DNA of 42,826 bases, taken from the NCBI GenBank assembly GCA_038233555.1, contig JBBSLT010000006.1:1-42826 (forward strand). Reading direction: 5' to 3'. The notes below the pieces were generated by a model. The model was given only the letters and a program-made list of their open reading frames with translations. It searched no databases and was not told the DNA's origin. This DNA comes from JADDRA01 sp038233555. GTDB lineage: Bacteria > Actinomycetota > Acidimicrobiia > Acidimicrobiales > CADCSY01. Positions 7,849-17,649 of this stretch are shown piece after piece (the stretch's first letter is position 1; each line of letters opens with the position of its first letter). The position numbers and the translations under genes are program-made.

Positions 7849-9120
7849 TCAGCCCAGCCGCTCAGGTTGGCCGAGGAGGCCCTGAGGCCGAACCAACAGG
7901 ATGAGGATGAGGATGACCAGCGCCCCCACGTTCTTCAGCTCGGGGGCAACGACGAGGGTCGAGAGCTGGATGAACACCCCGACCACGAAGCTCCCGACCA
8001 GGGCGCCGAAGGCGGTGCCGAGGCCTCCCAGGATCACCCCGGCGAACATCAGGAGCAGCAACTGAACCCCCATCTGCCAGCTCACCTGCTCGGTGAGTCC
8101 GAGCAGGACCCCACCGAGGGCAGCCAAGCCACCGCCGAAGAACCACACCAACAGGATCACCCGCTCAACGTCGATGCCCGACGACGCGGCCAGATCGGGG
8201 TTGTCGGCCACCGCCCGCATGGCTTTGCCCGCCTTGGTGCGCATCAGGGCCAGGCCCACGGCGGCGAGCACCGCCAGCGACAGGAGAATCGAGATGATGT
8301 CCTTGGGGGCGATGGCCACCGGTCCGAGGTCGATCGCCCGCTGCACGGCGTATTGGGCGAAGGGACGGGTATTGCCCCCGAACTGGTAGAGGAAGAGGTA
8401 GCGCAACAACAGGCCCAACCCGATGGAGATCACCAGCAGGGCGATGAGCCCGGTGCCTCGCCGGCGCAGCGGGCGCCACAGCCCCTTGTCGAGCGCAGCG
8501 CCGGCTAGCCCACCGGTGAGGACAGCCACCACCGTGGCGGGAATGAAGTGCAAGCCCAGGTTTACATTGACGAACCAGCCGACCAGGGCGCCAAAGGTCA
8601 CCATCTCGCCGTGGGCGAAGTTGATCAGGCCGGTGGTCCCGAAGATCAAGGACAGGCCGACCGAGGCCATGGCGATGATGAGCCCGAACTTGACCCCCTC
8701 GACCAGGAGCTGAAGGACCCGGGCGACGTTACCCCCGACCTTACGGTCGCCTTCCCCGAGGGGAAACAGCAGGGTTCGCTGCTGACCCTCGCGGATGGGA
8801 AACTCCAACGTCGCCCGATCGGGGTTGCGCAGGGTCGACTCGCCCAAGGTGTCCTCGTCGATGGTGGCGGAGTACTCGCCCGGTCCTGGCAGGTCGAGCT
8901 GGAAGGCTCCGTCAGCCCCAGAGGTAGCCGTTCCCACCGTCTCGCCGTCGGCATCGGACACAGTGATCTGGGCGCCTTCGACCGGCTCGTCGTCTTCGTC
9001 GACGATCGACCCTCGTACGCCCTCACCGACCGCCTCGGTGGACTGGGCGTCGGCGGCGGACTGGGCGAAGAAGACCGACGACCCGACGATTGCAACCAAG
9101 ATGAGGAGGCGACGTCCCAA
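7849..9120 (-). CDS. livH: ABC transporter permease, LivH type, with N-terminal extracellular carboxypeptidase-regulatory-like domain
   Basis: A 423-residue protein, about 130 longer than usual LivH. Residues 1–25 are a signal peptide-like segment (LLILVAIVGSSVFFAQSAADAQ). Residues ~32–115 form a beta-sandwich of the carboxypeptidase-regulatory/SpaA kind: VRGSIVDEDDEPVEGAQITV, ADGAFQLDLPGPGEYSATID. The LivH permease follows from ~130: FGLIIAMASVGLSLIFGTTG, LINFAHGEMVTFGAL, the EAA-type loop TKAGKAMRAVADNPDLAASSGID and the LVRPQGLLG end. The added domain would face outside and may meet the binding protein or cell wall. The ATG at 9120 is 10 bp past the hemQ stop, so readthrough from hemQ is likely. 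Confidence 0.9.
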   Translation of the reverse strand: MGRRLLILVAIVGSSVFFAQSAADAQSTEAVGEGVRGSIVDEDDEPVEGAQITVSDADGETVGTATSGADGAFQLDLPGPGEYSATIDEDTLGESTLRNPDRATLEFPIREGQQRTLLFPLGEGDRKVGGNVARVLQLLVEGVKFGLIIAMASVGLSLIFGTTGLINFAHGEMVTFGALVGWFVNVNLGLHFIPATVVAVLTGGLAGAALDKGLWRPLRRRGTGLIALLVISIGLGLLLRYLFLYQFGGNTRPFAQYAVQRAIDLGPVAIAPKDIISILLSLAVLAAVGLALMRTKAGKAMRAVADNPDLAASSGIDVERVILLVWFFGGGLAALGGVLLGLTEQVSWQMGVQLLLLMFAGVILGGLGTAFGALVGSFVVGVFIQLSTLVVAPELKNVGALVILILILLVRPQGLLGQPERLG

Positions 9121-9130
9121 GCGCCGCCCG

Positions 9131-9829
9131 TCAGGTCAGGCCGAGGCGGCTGAGGACCTCGTCGAGGGGGGCGACCAGGCCGGTGATGAAGGGGCCGAAG
9201 TCGGCGTAGTGAGCCGATCCGGCGTCGAAGCGCATGGTGTGGACGCACTCTTTGAGGTCGTCGGGATGCACTCCGAAGAGGGTGACAGCCCATTCGTAGT
9301 CGTCGAGGCCGGTGGAACCGGTCACCAGTTGCACCACCCGTCCGGCAAAGGCCCGACCACTCTTGCCGTGGTCGTACATCAGCTCAAGGCGCTCCTCGTA
9401 GGCCAGGGCGTACCAGTTCTGGCCCACGTTGCGGCGCTTGGACATGGGATAGAAGCAAAAGGCGGGCATGCCTTCGGGAGGCAGGGTCGGGAAGAGACGC
9501 TCCCGCTTAGCCCGCTCGGGGACGCCCTGGGCGTACTCGGACACCTCGGTGAGCGAGACGTAGGAATCGATGATCTCCAGGCCCGCCCCCTGAAGGTCGC
9601 GCTGGAGGGTCCGAAGCTGCCAGAGATCGGGGCCGAGGGCCATGAAGCCGATGTCGGCCTTGTGGCCGAGCACGGCGAAGGGGACAACCTGGTGCTCGCC
9701 TCCCTCGGCCCGCTTGACGGCGACGGTGATCGCCTCAGAATCCGCACCCGGATGCAGCCGGCAGAACAAGTGGAGCACGGCGAGGCCCTGGGAGGAGGTC
9801 ACCGCCCCGTCGGTTGGTTGCTGGTCCAC
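9131..9829 (-). CDS. hemQ: HemQ/ChdC coproheme decarboxylase
   Basis: A 232-residue chlorite-dismutase-family protein. HemQ converts iron-coproporphyrin III to heme b in the coproporphyrin-dependent pathway of Gram-positive bacteria. Visible landmarks are FCFYPMSKRR (about residue 127; its Tyr is the radical residue in this family), the heme-proximal HGKSGRAFAGRV stretch, VTGSTGLDDYEWAVTLF and the C-terminal MRFDAGSAHYADFGPF. The start is set by a TAGCGT -10 box 7 nt before the GTG at 9829; the GTG at 9838 overlaps that box. It is followed closely by livH, with which it may share a transcript. No other heme genes are near. Confidence 0.92.
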   Translation of the reverse strand: MDQQPTDGAVTSSQGLAVLHLFCRLHPGADSEAITVAVKRAEGGEHQVVPFAVLGHKADIGFMALGPDLWQLRTLQRDLQGAGLEIIDSYVSLTEVSEYAQGVPERAKRERLFPTLPPEGMPAFCFYPMSKRRNVGQNWYALAYEERLELMYDHGKSGRAFAGRVVQLVTGSTGLDDYEWAVTLFGVHPDDLKECVHTMRFDAGSAHYADFGPFITGLVAPLDEVLSRLGLT

Positions 9830-9836
9830 CGCGGCC

Positions 9837-9842
9837 ACGCTA
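9837..9842 (-). promoter_or_regulatory. -10 box of hemQ
   Basis: TAGCGT on the minus strand, 7 nt before the GTG at 9829 and overlapping the alternative GTG at 9838, which is why the shorter start was chosen. Confidence 0.4.
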
Positions 9843-9865
9843 CCGCTCGCTCTGGCCTTGTGGGA

Positions 9866-10660
9866 TCACGGTGGCGGGGCGTAGATCGTGATCTGCTCAC
9901 CCCGCACGAAGCCGGCCAGAGTGAGCCCGGCCCGCCGAGCGGTGGCCACCGCCAAGGCGGTGGGCGCGCTTACCGCCACCACCGCCGAGAACCCGCCCGC
10001 CCAGGCCTTGGCCACCATCTCGAAGGAGGCCCGGCCGCTCACGAACAATCCGAGGCCGCCCGCCAGCAACTGGTCGTCGAGCAGGAGCCGGCCCACCACC
10101 TTGTCGACCGCGTTGTGCCGGCCCACATCCTCGCGCACGACGACGATCTCGCCTTCGCCAGTGAAGGCGGCGGCGGCATGCACCGCTCCCGTGCGGTCGA
10201 AGAGCACCTGCTGACGACGGACATCGACCGTCACCGCGATGAGCAAATCGAGGTCGAACGCCGGCGGCCGAGTGAGGGGAGCCAGCCGATCGAGGAGGGC
10301 GTCGATGGACACCGAGCCGCACAGCCCGCACGACGAGGTGGTGGGAGCCATTCGCCCCGGGGCCGGCGGTGCGGTGCCACCGGTATCGACGTCGACGACG
10401 TTGAACCCGTTCTCCAGGGCGGAACGGTCGGCGCAGTAGGAGATGCCCCGGACCTCGGCGTCGGCCAGAAGGCCGTCGGTGCGACACAGCCCGGCGGCCA
10501 GCTCGAAGTCGTGGCCCGGCGTGCGCATGGTGGTGGTGACCACCGCCCCGTCGAGACGGATCTCCAGGGGCTCCTCGACGATCAGCTCGTCGGGGGCCCG
10601 CACCAGCTCCCCGCCACTGCGCTTTCCCACCAGGATCCGCTCGGTCCGCCGGCGGCTCAT
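9866..10660 (-). CDS. fdhD: Formate dehydrogenase accessory sulfurtransferase FdhD
   Basis: A 264-residue FdhD. The sulfur-relay motif SCGLCG (CxxC, about residue 110) and the later REDVGRHNAVDKVVG and VSGRASFEMVAKA segments are diagnostic. FdhD passes sulfur from a cysteine desulfurase to the bis-MGD molybdenum or tungsten cofactor of formate dehydrogenase, so the organism probably has such an enzyme elsewhere. The ATG at 10660 has a TACGGT -10 box 6 nt upstream (forward coordinates 10667–10672) and no ribosome site. It diverges from the SpoIID gene and is followed after 36 bp by hemQ. Confidence 0.94.
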   Translation of the reverse strand: MSRRRTERILVGKRSGGELVRAPDELIVEEPLEIRLDGAVVTTTMRTPGHDFELAAGLCRTDGLLADAEVRGISYCADRSALENGFNVVDVDTGGTAPPAPGRMAPTTSSCGLCGSVSIDALLDRLAPLTRPPAFDLDLLIAVTVDVRRQQVLFDRTGAVHAAAAFTGEGEIVVVREDVGRHNAVDKVVGRLLLDDQLLAGGLGLFVSGRASFEMVAKAWAGGFSAVVAVSAPTALAVATARRAGLTLAGFVRGEQITIYAPPP

Positions 10661-10666
10661 CGTTCG

Positions 10667-10672
10667 ACCGTA
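10667..10672 (-). promoter_or_regulatory. -10 box of fdhD
   Basis: TACGGT on the minus strand, 6 nt before the ATG at 10660; the same hexamer and spacing occur before aat at 31189. Confidence 0.45.
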
Positions 10673-10712
10673 CCCCCAGCCGCCTGGTGGTGCGCTAGCG
10701 TCGCCACCCGTC

Positions 10713-12482
10713 GTGCGCCCGCCCAAACGCCTCAACCGCCGGTGCTGGTCGGCACTGGTGCTTCTGCTCGCCTCCATCCTGGCGCCAACCTTCGCCGTCC
10801 CCGTGGCCGCTGGTGCCCAGGACTCACCACTGACCGAACCGGTGCTGGTCGTCGAGGGCAAGGGCTGGGGCCACGGCGTGGGCATGGCCCAAGACGGCGC
10901 CTTGGCCTTGGGCCAGCAAGGGTTGTCCACCATCGAGATCCTTCAACACTTCTATCCGGGCACGGGCACGGGCACGGGCAGCGGTCCGGTGAGGATCCCG
11001 GTGCTCGACGCTGCCGGTGGCGAGGCCGTGGTCTCATTCCCCAGCGGGGGTGAGGTACGTAGCTCGCGAAGCGGCCCCCAGGCGCCAGGGTTCCCTGTGT
11101 CGGTCGCCCCGGGCGGATCGGTCCGGCTGCGCTTCGACGGTTCCTACCGGGTGGAACCGCTGTCGGGCGCGACCGTGGCGGTGTTGGGAGCAGCCCCTGG
11201 CCAGTTGGCGACCGCCCAGGCGCCGGCGGACGAGCCGCCGTCTGACGAGCCGCCGTCTGACGACGCAGCGTCCGTGGACGAGGCCGCACCCGAGGAGGAC
11301 CAAGGGGGGTTGCTGGAGAACAACCTGATCGGTCCCGACAACCCGCCCCCGGAAAACCTTCCCCCGGCCCCCACGGTGCCCGAGGCTCCGCCGCCACCCC
11401 CGCCCGGGCAACCTTTGGAGCCGGCGCCCGCCGAGGAGCTTCCCTCCGCTGAGATCGCGCCTCCTGAGAACGTGGCCGTCTCCGGCACGGCCCTGTGGGC
11501 CGTGCCCAGCGGGGCCGGCGCCATCGGCGTCCCCGCCCGTAGCGCCCTCTACCGGGGCGTCGTCCACGCCGTCGCCGGAGGAGGCGGTCTCCAGCTGGTC
11601 AACGAGGTCGATGTCGAGGAGTACCTCCGAGGCATGGGCGAGGTGCGCGACAGCTCCTGGCCTCGCGCCTCGCTGGGCGCCCAGGCGGTGGCCGCCCGGA
11701 CCTACGCCCTGCGAGCCATGGCTCTCGGCGGCTCGATCTGCGACACCCAGGATTGCCAGGTCTACCTCGGCGTCCAGGCCGAGTACGGCGCCATGGACGC
11801 CGCCGTGGCCGCCACCCGGGGCCTGGTGGTCACCTACGGTGGCACCCTGGCCCAGACCGTGTACTCCGCCAGCGGAGGCGGGGTGTCGGCCACCCCGACC
11901 GAAGGTTTCGGGACCTCCGACCGTGGCCTGCCTTACCTCGGCGCCGTTTCCTACCCGACCAACGATCCCCAGGCCTGGGGCCAACGCATCCCCTTGAGCC
12001 AGCTCGGCCGACGCTTCGGCTACCCCGGCACCCTTGCCGACGTGCGCATCGCCACCGCAGGACCGTCGGGGCGGGCCCTCACCGTCGAGCTGGTGGGAGA
12101 TGCGGGACCGAAGGCGATTCCGGCCCTGGCCTTCGACGACACCCTCGGCTTTCGCTCGACGCTGTGGACCCTGCGCATCGAGACCTCGCCCGTCGACACC
12201 GGCGACGCCGGTGCCGGCGCCGGCGCCGGCGCCGAAAGAGGGTCGAGGACAAGCTGGGTCGGCGCCACCCAGATCCCACAGGGCCGGCTCCTCATATCCG
12301 ACGACGCGGCCAACGTCGCCATCCTGGCCAGCCTGGAGGGGCCCCTGCGGGCAGCGGCCGCCCTGAGTTCAGCGGTCCTGTTGCTCGGCGTCTGGGCCGG
12401 GGCGGTGTTCCGTGTGGTCGCCCGCCGTTCCCCCCGAACCTTGCGCCGTTCCCTGCACCGCACTCAGCCGAAGCAAAGCTGA
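10713..12482 (+). CDS. SpoIID/LytB domain protein, secreted and membrane-anchored
   Basis: A 589-residue protein. Residues 1–35 are a signal peptide. The GKGWGHGVGMAQDGA motif is at 49–63 and its IL..FYPGT follow-up near 80; this motif, at the C terminus in Bacillus SpoIID, is N-terminal here as in many actinobacterial homologues. Next come a beta segment, a Pro/Glu-rich linker of about 100 residues, and the main SpoIID core: NEVDVEEYLRGMGEV, GAQAVAARTYALRA, ATRGLVVTYGG, YSASGGG. A Gly-Ala repeat and a C-terminal transmembrane helix finish it. Related proteins cleave or bind peptidoglycan glycan strands, so a cell-wall role is likely. GTG 10713 is 11 nt past a TAGCGT box; it diverges from fdhD. 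Confidence 0.85.
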   Translation: MRPPKRLNRRCWSALVLLLASILAPTFAVPVAAGAQDSPLTEPVLVVEGKGWGHGVGMAQDGALALGQQGLSTIEILQHFYPGTGTGTGSGPVRIPVLDAAGGEAVVSFPSGGEVRSSRSGPQAPGFPVSVAPGGSVRLRFDGSYRVEPLSGATVAVLGAAPGQLATAQAPADEPPSDEPPSDDAASVDEAAPEEDQGGLLENNLIGPDNPPPENLPPAPTVPEAPPPPPPGQPLEPAPAEELPSAEIAPPENVAVSGTALWAVPSGAGAIGVPARSALYRGVVHAVAGGGGLQLVNEVDVEEYLRGMGEVRDSSWPRASLGAQAVAARTYALRAMALGGSICDTQDCQVYLGVQAEYGAMDAAVAATRGLVVTYGGTLAQTVYSASGGGVSATPTEGFGTSDRGLPYLGAVSYPTNDPQAWGQRIPLSQLGRRFGYPGTLADVRIATAGPSGRALTVELVGDAGPKAIPALAFDDTLGFRSTLWTLRIETSPVDTGDAGAGAGAGAERGSRTSWVGATQIPQGRLLISDDAANVAILASLEGPLRAAAALSSAVLLLGVWAGAVFRVVARRSPRTLRRSLHRTQPKQS

Positions 12483-12535
12483 GCTCTTCCCGCCCAACCC
12501 TCCCCCGAACGGGATCGGAGGGCGCCAAAATGGAA

Positions 12536-12561
12536 GGGAGCCGGCCCGAAGGCCGGCTCCC
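12536..12561. terminator. Bidirectional hairpin terminator
   Basis: A perfect 11-bp stem GGGAGCCGGCC closed by the tetraloop CGAA, between the convergent SpoIID-protein and groEL genes; it can serve both strands. Confidence 0.75.
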
Positions 12562-12592
12562 TCGCCTGATCCCTGCCTAGGCAGGTCTCGGT

Positions 12593-14218
<1,626 letters not shown>

Positions 14219-14323
14219 GATTGCTCCTCCGTTTGGAACTCTCTTCGGGTGGCGCCCGGTCGGACGCCCGAACCCCGGGGGGTGGACTGGCTCGATTGCT
14301 GCCTAGATCTCGGTCGAACTGCG

Positions 14324-14350
14324 TTAGCACTCTCGATGGTCGAGTGCTAA
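14324..14350. promoter_or_regulatory. CIRCE operator (HrcA binding site)
   Basis: TTAGCACTC, a 9-nt spacer, then GAGTGCTAA: a full match to the CIRCE consensus inverted repeat. It lies upstream of groEL and also just upstream of the divergent glycosyltransferase, so HrcA could affect both. Confidence 0.93.
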
Positions 14351-14474
14351 CCAGGAAACCATCCTCCGGCCCCGCTCGCAACTGCCTCCTGCTCAGCGAG
14401 CGCTGCTCACTGTCTCCGGGCGGGACTTTACGGCGGCCGAACTGGTCGCGGCCAAGGGCGTCACGTCCATCTCA

Positions 14475-15158
14475 GTGTGCCTCCCGGCGCAGAACGAGGA
14501 GGCGACGATCGGGCACATCGTGGCCTCCATCGTGGAGCACCTGGTCGAAGGCGCTCCCTTGGTCGATGAGGTGGTGGTGGTCGACGACGCCTCCACCGAC
14601 GCCACCGCCGAGGTGGCCCAACGAGCCGGTGCCCGGGTGGTGGCGACCACGACACCAAACGGCAAGGGGGAGGCTCTGCGCACCTCTCTGGTCGCCTCCC
14701 GAGGCGACCTGGTGGCGTGGTGCGACGCCGACATCGTGAATTTCGACCCTTGCTTCGTCACCGGCCTCCTTGGACCACTACTGCGTGAGCCCGCGGTCAG
14801 CTTCGTCAAGGCCTGCTATCGCCGTGACCTCGACGGGCGGGTGGGTGAAGGCGGACGGGTGACCGAGCTCCTCGCCCGACCGCTGTTGGCCCGGCTGTTC
14901 CCTCATCTGGCCGGCTTCGCCCAACCCCTCGCCGGAGAGTACGCCGGGCGTCGCTCGCTGCTGGAGCGCCTGACCTTCGTCCCCGGCTACGGCGTCGACC
15001 TCGGTCTGCTCATCGACGTGGCTGAGCTGGTCGGCGTGGAGGCCATGGTCCAGGTCGACCTGGATCAACGCTCCCACCGCAACCGCCCGCTAGCTGAGCT
15101 CGCTCGCCAGGCCGACGCCGTCCTCGCCGTCGCCTTGGAGAGGGCCGGCATCGGCTGA
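14475..15158 (+). CDS. gpgS: Glucosyl-3-phosphoglycerate synthase-like GT2/GT81 glycosyltransferase
   Basis: The family transfers glucose from a nucleotide sugar to 3-phosphoglycerate, the first step to glucosylglycerate and methylglucose lipopolysaccharides. Visible are CLPAQNEEATIG, VVVVDDASTD, a DxD in WCDADIVNFDP, and the GpgS signature PLAGEYAGRRSLLE, then PGYGVDLGLLIDVAE and VQVDLDQRSHRN. The listed GTG is the first canonical start, but family-like sequence (GRDFTAAELVAAKGVTSIS) continues in frame upstream to about 14412 with no ATG, GTG or TTG; CTG at 14403 is a possible start. The true protein is probably about 20–25 residues longer. It diverges from groEL across the CIRCE site. Confidence 0.83.
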   Translation: MCLPAQNEEATIGHIVASIVEHLVEGAPLVDEVVVVDDASTDATAEVAQRAGARVVATTTPNGKGEALRTSLVASRGDLVAWCDADIVNFDPCFVTGLLGPLLREPAVSFVKACYRRDLDGRVGEGGRVTELLARPLLARLFPHLAGFAQPLAGEYAGRRSLLERLTFVPGYGVDLGLLIDVAELVGVEAMVQVDLDQRSHRNRPLAELARQADAVLAVALERAGIG

Positions 15159-15213
15159 TGCCGCATCGCCGCCGAACCAGAGGTTCGACGGCGAACTGCA
15201 TGCGCTCCGGGCA

Positions 15214-15270
15214 CCGGGCAAAGCCCGGCACCCTCCGCCCTGAACACCTTCTGGCGAGCTTCGCTCGCAG
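15214..15270. repeat. Two-hairpin intergenic repeat, copy 1
   Basis: Hairpin CCGGGC-AAA-GCCCGG, a short link, the conserved CTGAACACCTT, then hairpin GCGAGC-TTC-GCTCGC. A second copy is at 19433–19488. It lies between the convergent gpgS and AI-2E-family genes and may also work as a terminator. Confidence 0.6.
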
Positions 15271-15274
15271 GGGC

Positions 15275-15304
15275 GCTGGCCAACGGCTCCGTCCGCTGGC
15301 CAGC
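15275..15304. terminator. Possible hairpin terminator
   Basis: GCTGGCC and GGCCAGC form a 7-bp stem with a 16-nt loop just before the 3' end of the AI-2E-family gene; together with the adjoining repeat it gives three hairpins in 90 bp between convergent genes. Confidence 0.4.
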
Positions 15305-15308
15305 CTCC

Positions 15309-16505
15309 TCAGGGGGCTCCTGCCCGCTCCGGTTCCGCCGGTGCCTCGTCGGGGGCGGGCTGGTCCTCCTCGGTCACCGGGCGCACCAGGCGGGCCGTAG
15401 TCGGCGCTTGCTCCGCCTCCTCGGCTCTGGCCACCTCCTGCTCGAGTGGCTCGTCCAGGACGTAGATGTGCCAGAGGTGGCTCACCAGGATCTTGATCAC
15501 GGCGGCGGCGGGGACAGCGATGAGCAGGCCGAAAATCCCGGAGGTGGTGCCTCCCACCAACAGCGCCAGCATCACCGCCGCCGGGTGAAGTTGGACCGCC
15601 CGCTGCATGACCATGGGGCTGATCAAGTGGTTGTCTACCTGTTGCGCCCCGGCCATGATGGCCACCACCCAGAGAGCGGTGGCGAAGTCACGCGTGGTGA
15701 GGGCAATGATGACGCCAAGCACGCCGCCTGCCCATGGCCCGACCAGCGGGACGACGTTGCACAGGCCGGCCACCATGCCCACGATCAGCCAGAAGGGTAG
15801 GTCGATCAGCGCCAAGCCGATGGAGATCATGACGCCCACGATGAGGGCGACGAGAAGTTGGCCCCGGAAGAACCCGCCGACGGCGCGGTTCAGCCGGGTG
15901 GCCAGGACCGAGGCGTCGTCCCGTGCACGCGCCGGGACGAGTGACTCGGCCACCACCAGCAACCGAGGAAGATCGACCAGGAGGTAGAAGGCGATGATGG
16001 GGGCCAGCACGACGATGAGCAAGACGTGGAAGACCCGACTCCCTACATCGCGCACCGTGTCGATGGTGTCGCTTAGCCCGTTGTTCCCGGCCCCCGTCCC
16101 GACCTGGCTCTCTATCTCCCCGACGTTGGGCAGGGTGATGATCCAGTCCTGCGACTGCTCGGCCCGGTCGTTGATCCAGCGCTCTACGTTGGCCTGCAGC
16201 ATCGGCAGCTCGGCGCCGAGGTCCTCGGTCTGGTCAGCGGCCAAGGGGGCGACGACAAGACCCACGAGGCCGACGCCGGCGAAGAAGGCCAGGTAGCTGA
16301 GGATGGTGCCGGCCACTCGGGGCACGCCACGGCGCTGCAGTGCGGTGACCGCCGGGTTGAGGAGGAACACGATGGCGCCAGCGAGGATCAACGGCGGCCA
16401 TACCACCCGGATCGACCATCCCACCAGGGCGACCAGGGCCAAGAGGGCGGCGAGACCAACCATCGCCCACGCCACCTGACCGGCGCGCCGGATGCGCTCG
16501 TTCAT
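15309..16505 (-). CDS. AI-2E family transporter (PerM/TqsA-like permease)
   Basis: A 398-residue membrane protein with seven to eight hydrophobic segments, an extracellular loop after the first group (QTEDLGAELPMLQANVERW), and the family core from about residue 165: APIIAFYLLVDLPRL, GQLLVALIVGVMISIGLALI, LCNVVPLVGPWAGGVLGVIIAL, QQVDNHLISPMVMQRAVQLHP. The cytosolic C-terminal tail is long, acidic and proline-rich. Family members export autoinducer-2 or act in Na+/H+ exchange; the substrate here is unknown. The ATG at 16505 has a TAACGT -10 box 8 nt upstream (16514–16519). It lies 58 bp after ino1 but appears to have its own promoter. Confidence 0.88.
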   Translation of the reverse strand: MNERIRRAGQVAWAMVGLAALLALVALVGWSIRVVWPPLILAGAIVFLLNPAVTALQRRGVPRVAGTILSYLAFFAGVGLVGLVVAPLAADQTEDLGAELPMLQANVERWINDRAEQSQDWIITLPNVGEIESQVGTGAGNNGLSDTIDTVRDVGSRVFHVLLIVVLAPIIAFYLLVDLPRLLVVAESLVPARARDDASVLATRLNRAVGGFFRGQLLVALIVGVMISIGLALIDLPFWLIVGMVAGLCNVVPLVGPWAGGVLGVIIALTTRDFATALWVVAIMAGAQQVDNHLISPMVMQRAVQLHPAAVMLALLVGGTTSGIFGLLIAVPAAAVIKILVSHLWHIYVLDEPLEQEVARAEEAEQAPTTARLVRPVTEEDQPAPDEAPAEPERAGAP

Positions 16506-16513
16506 CGGCCAAG

Positions 16514-16519
16514 ACGTTA
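16514..16519 (-). promoter_or_regulatory. -10 box of the AI-2E family gene
   Basis: TAACGT on the minus strand, 8 nt before the ATG at 16505. Confidence 0.4.
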
Positions 16520-16563
16520 CCCCCGCCCGGTGGCCGGCAGTTCAGCGCGGCCGCCGGCGCCGG

Positions 16564-17649
16564 CTAATCGCCGGCGATGAACGTCTCCACCATCCTCTGC
16601 GCCTCGTCGTCGTGGAACTGCACCGGAGGCGACTTCATGAAGTAGGCCGAGGGGCCGAGCAGGGGCCCGCCGATACCCCGATCGAGAGCGACCTTGGCGC
16701 AGCGCACGGCATCGATGATCACGCCCGCCGAGTTGGGGGAGTCCCATACCTCCAACTTGAGCTCGAGGTTGAGGGGTGCGTCTCCAAAGTTGCGGCCCTC
16801 CATGCGGATGTAGGCCCACTTCCGGTCGTCGAGCCAGGGCACGTGGTCCGACGGGCCGATGTGGACGTCGTCGGCGGCGATGCCGTGCTCCACCTGGCTG
16901 GTGACCGACTGGGTCTTGGACACCTTCTTGGATTCCAGGCGGTTGCGCTCGAGCATGTTCTTGAAGTCCATGTTGCCGCCCACGTTGAGCTGGTAGGTGC
17001 GGTCGAGCACCATGCCCCGGTCCTCGAAGAGCCGGGCCAGGATCCGGTGCACGATGGTGGCACCCACCTGGCTCTTGATGTCGTCGCCGATGATGGGTAG
17101 GCCAGCGCGTTGGAAGCGTTCGGCCCATTCCGGGTCGCTGGCGATGAAGACGGGGATGGCGTTGACAAAGGCCACCCCCGCCTCCAGGCAGGCCTCGGCG
17201 TAGTGCTTTTGGGCGGCTTCGGAGCCGACCGGCAGGTAGGAGACCAATACGTCGGCCCCGCTCTGGCGGAGCGCGGCGGCAACGTCGACGGCCTCGGCCG
17301 GGCTCTCCTCGCAGGTCTCGCGGTAGTAGCGGCCGAACCCGTCGAGGGTGGGCCCCCGCTGGACGGTCACCCCCAGCTCGCCGACCGGAGCGAAGCGCAG
17401 CGTGTTGTTCTGGCTGGCGAAGATGGCCTTGCCCGCGTCCAGGCCGACCTTGGCCGCGTCCACGTCGAAGGCGGCGACCAGGGTGATGTCGCGAATGTGG
17501 TAGCCGCCGAGATCGACGTGCATCAACCCCGGCACCTCATCGGCCGGGTCGGCGTCGTGGTAGTACTCCAGGCCCTGGAGCAGGGAGCTGGCGCAGTTTC
17601 CGATGCCGGCGATGGCTAGGCGGATGGCGGGTGTGTCGACGGTGCTCAT
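16564..17649 (-). CDS. ino1: Inositol-3-phosphate synthase
   Basis: A 361-residue NAD-dependent enzyme that cyclises glucose 6-phosphate to 1D-myo-inositol 3-phosphate, the entry to phosphatidylinositol, PIM lipids and mycothiol. The NAD site AIAGIGNCASSLLQG is at residues ~12–26; SYLPVGSEAAQKHYAEACLEAG, DDIKSQVGATIVHR, NVGGNMDFKNML and the KTQSVTSQVEHGI segment are typical of the short actinobacterial form. The ATG overlaps the padR stop (ATGA), so its translation is coupled to its likely regulator, as in the mycobacterial ino1 locus. Full length, nothing missing. Confidence 0.96.
   Translation of the reverse strand: MSTVDTPAIRLAIAGIGNCASSLLQGLEYYHDADPADEVPGLMHVDLGGYHIRDITLVAAFDVDAAKVGLDAGKAIFASQNNTLRFAPVGELGVTVQRGPTLDGFGRYYRETCEESPAEAVDVAAALRQSGADVLVSYLPVGSEAAQKHYAEACLEAGVAFVNAIPVFIASDPEWAERFQRAGLPIIGDDIKSQVGATIVHRILARLFEDRGMVLDRTYQLNVGGNMDFKNMLERNRLESKKVSKTQSVTSQVEHGIAADDVHIGPSDHVPWLDDRKWAYIRMEGRNFGDAPLNLELKLEVWDSPNSAGVIIDAVRCAKVALDRGIGGPLLGPSAYFMKSPPVQFHDDEAQRMVETFIAGD

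Noticed and set aside
8795..11053. A 752-codon open frame on + across livH, hemQ and fdhD
   Set aside because: It is antisense to three clear genes, has no family resemblance, and is Gly/Arg/Pro/His-rich as expected for a shadow frame in GC-rich DNA.
11226..11262. Tandem repeat in the SpoIID gene (GACGAGCCGCCGTCT)
   Set aside because: It encodes the low-complexity linker DEPPSDEPPSD and needs no other explanation.
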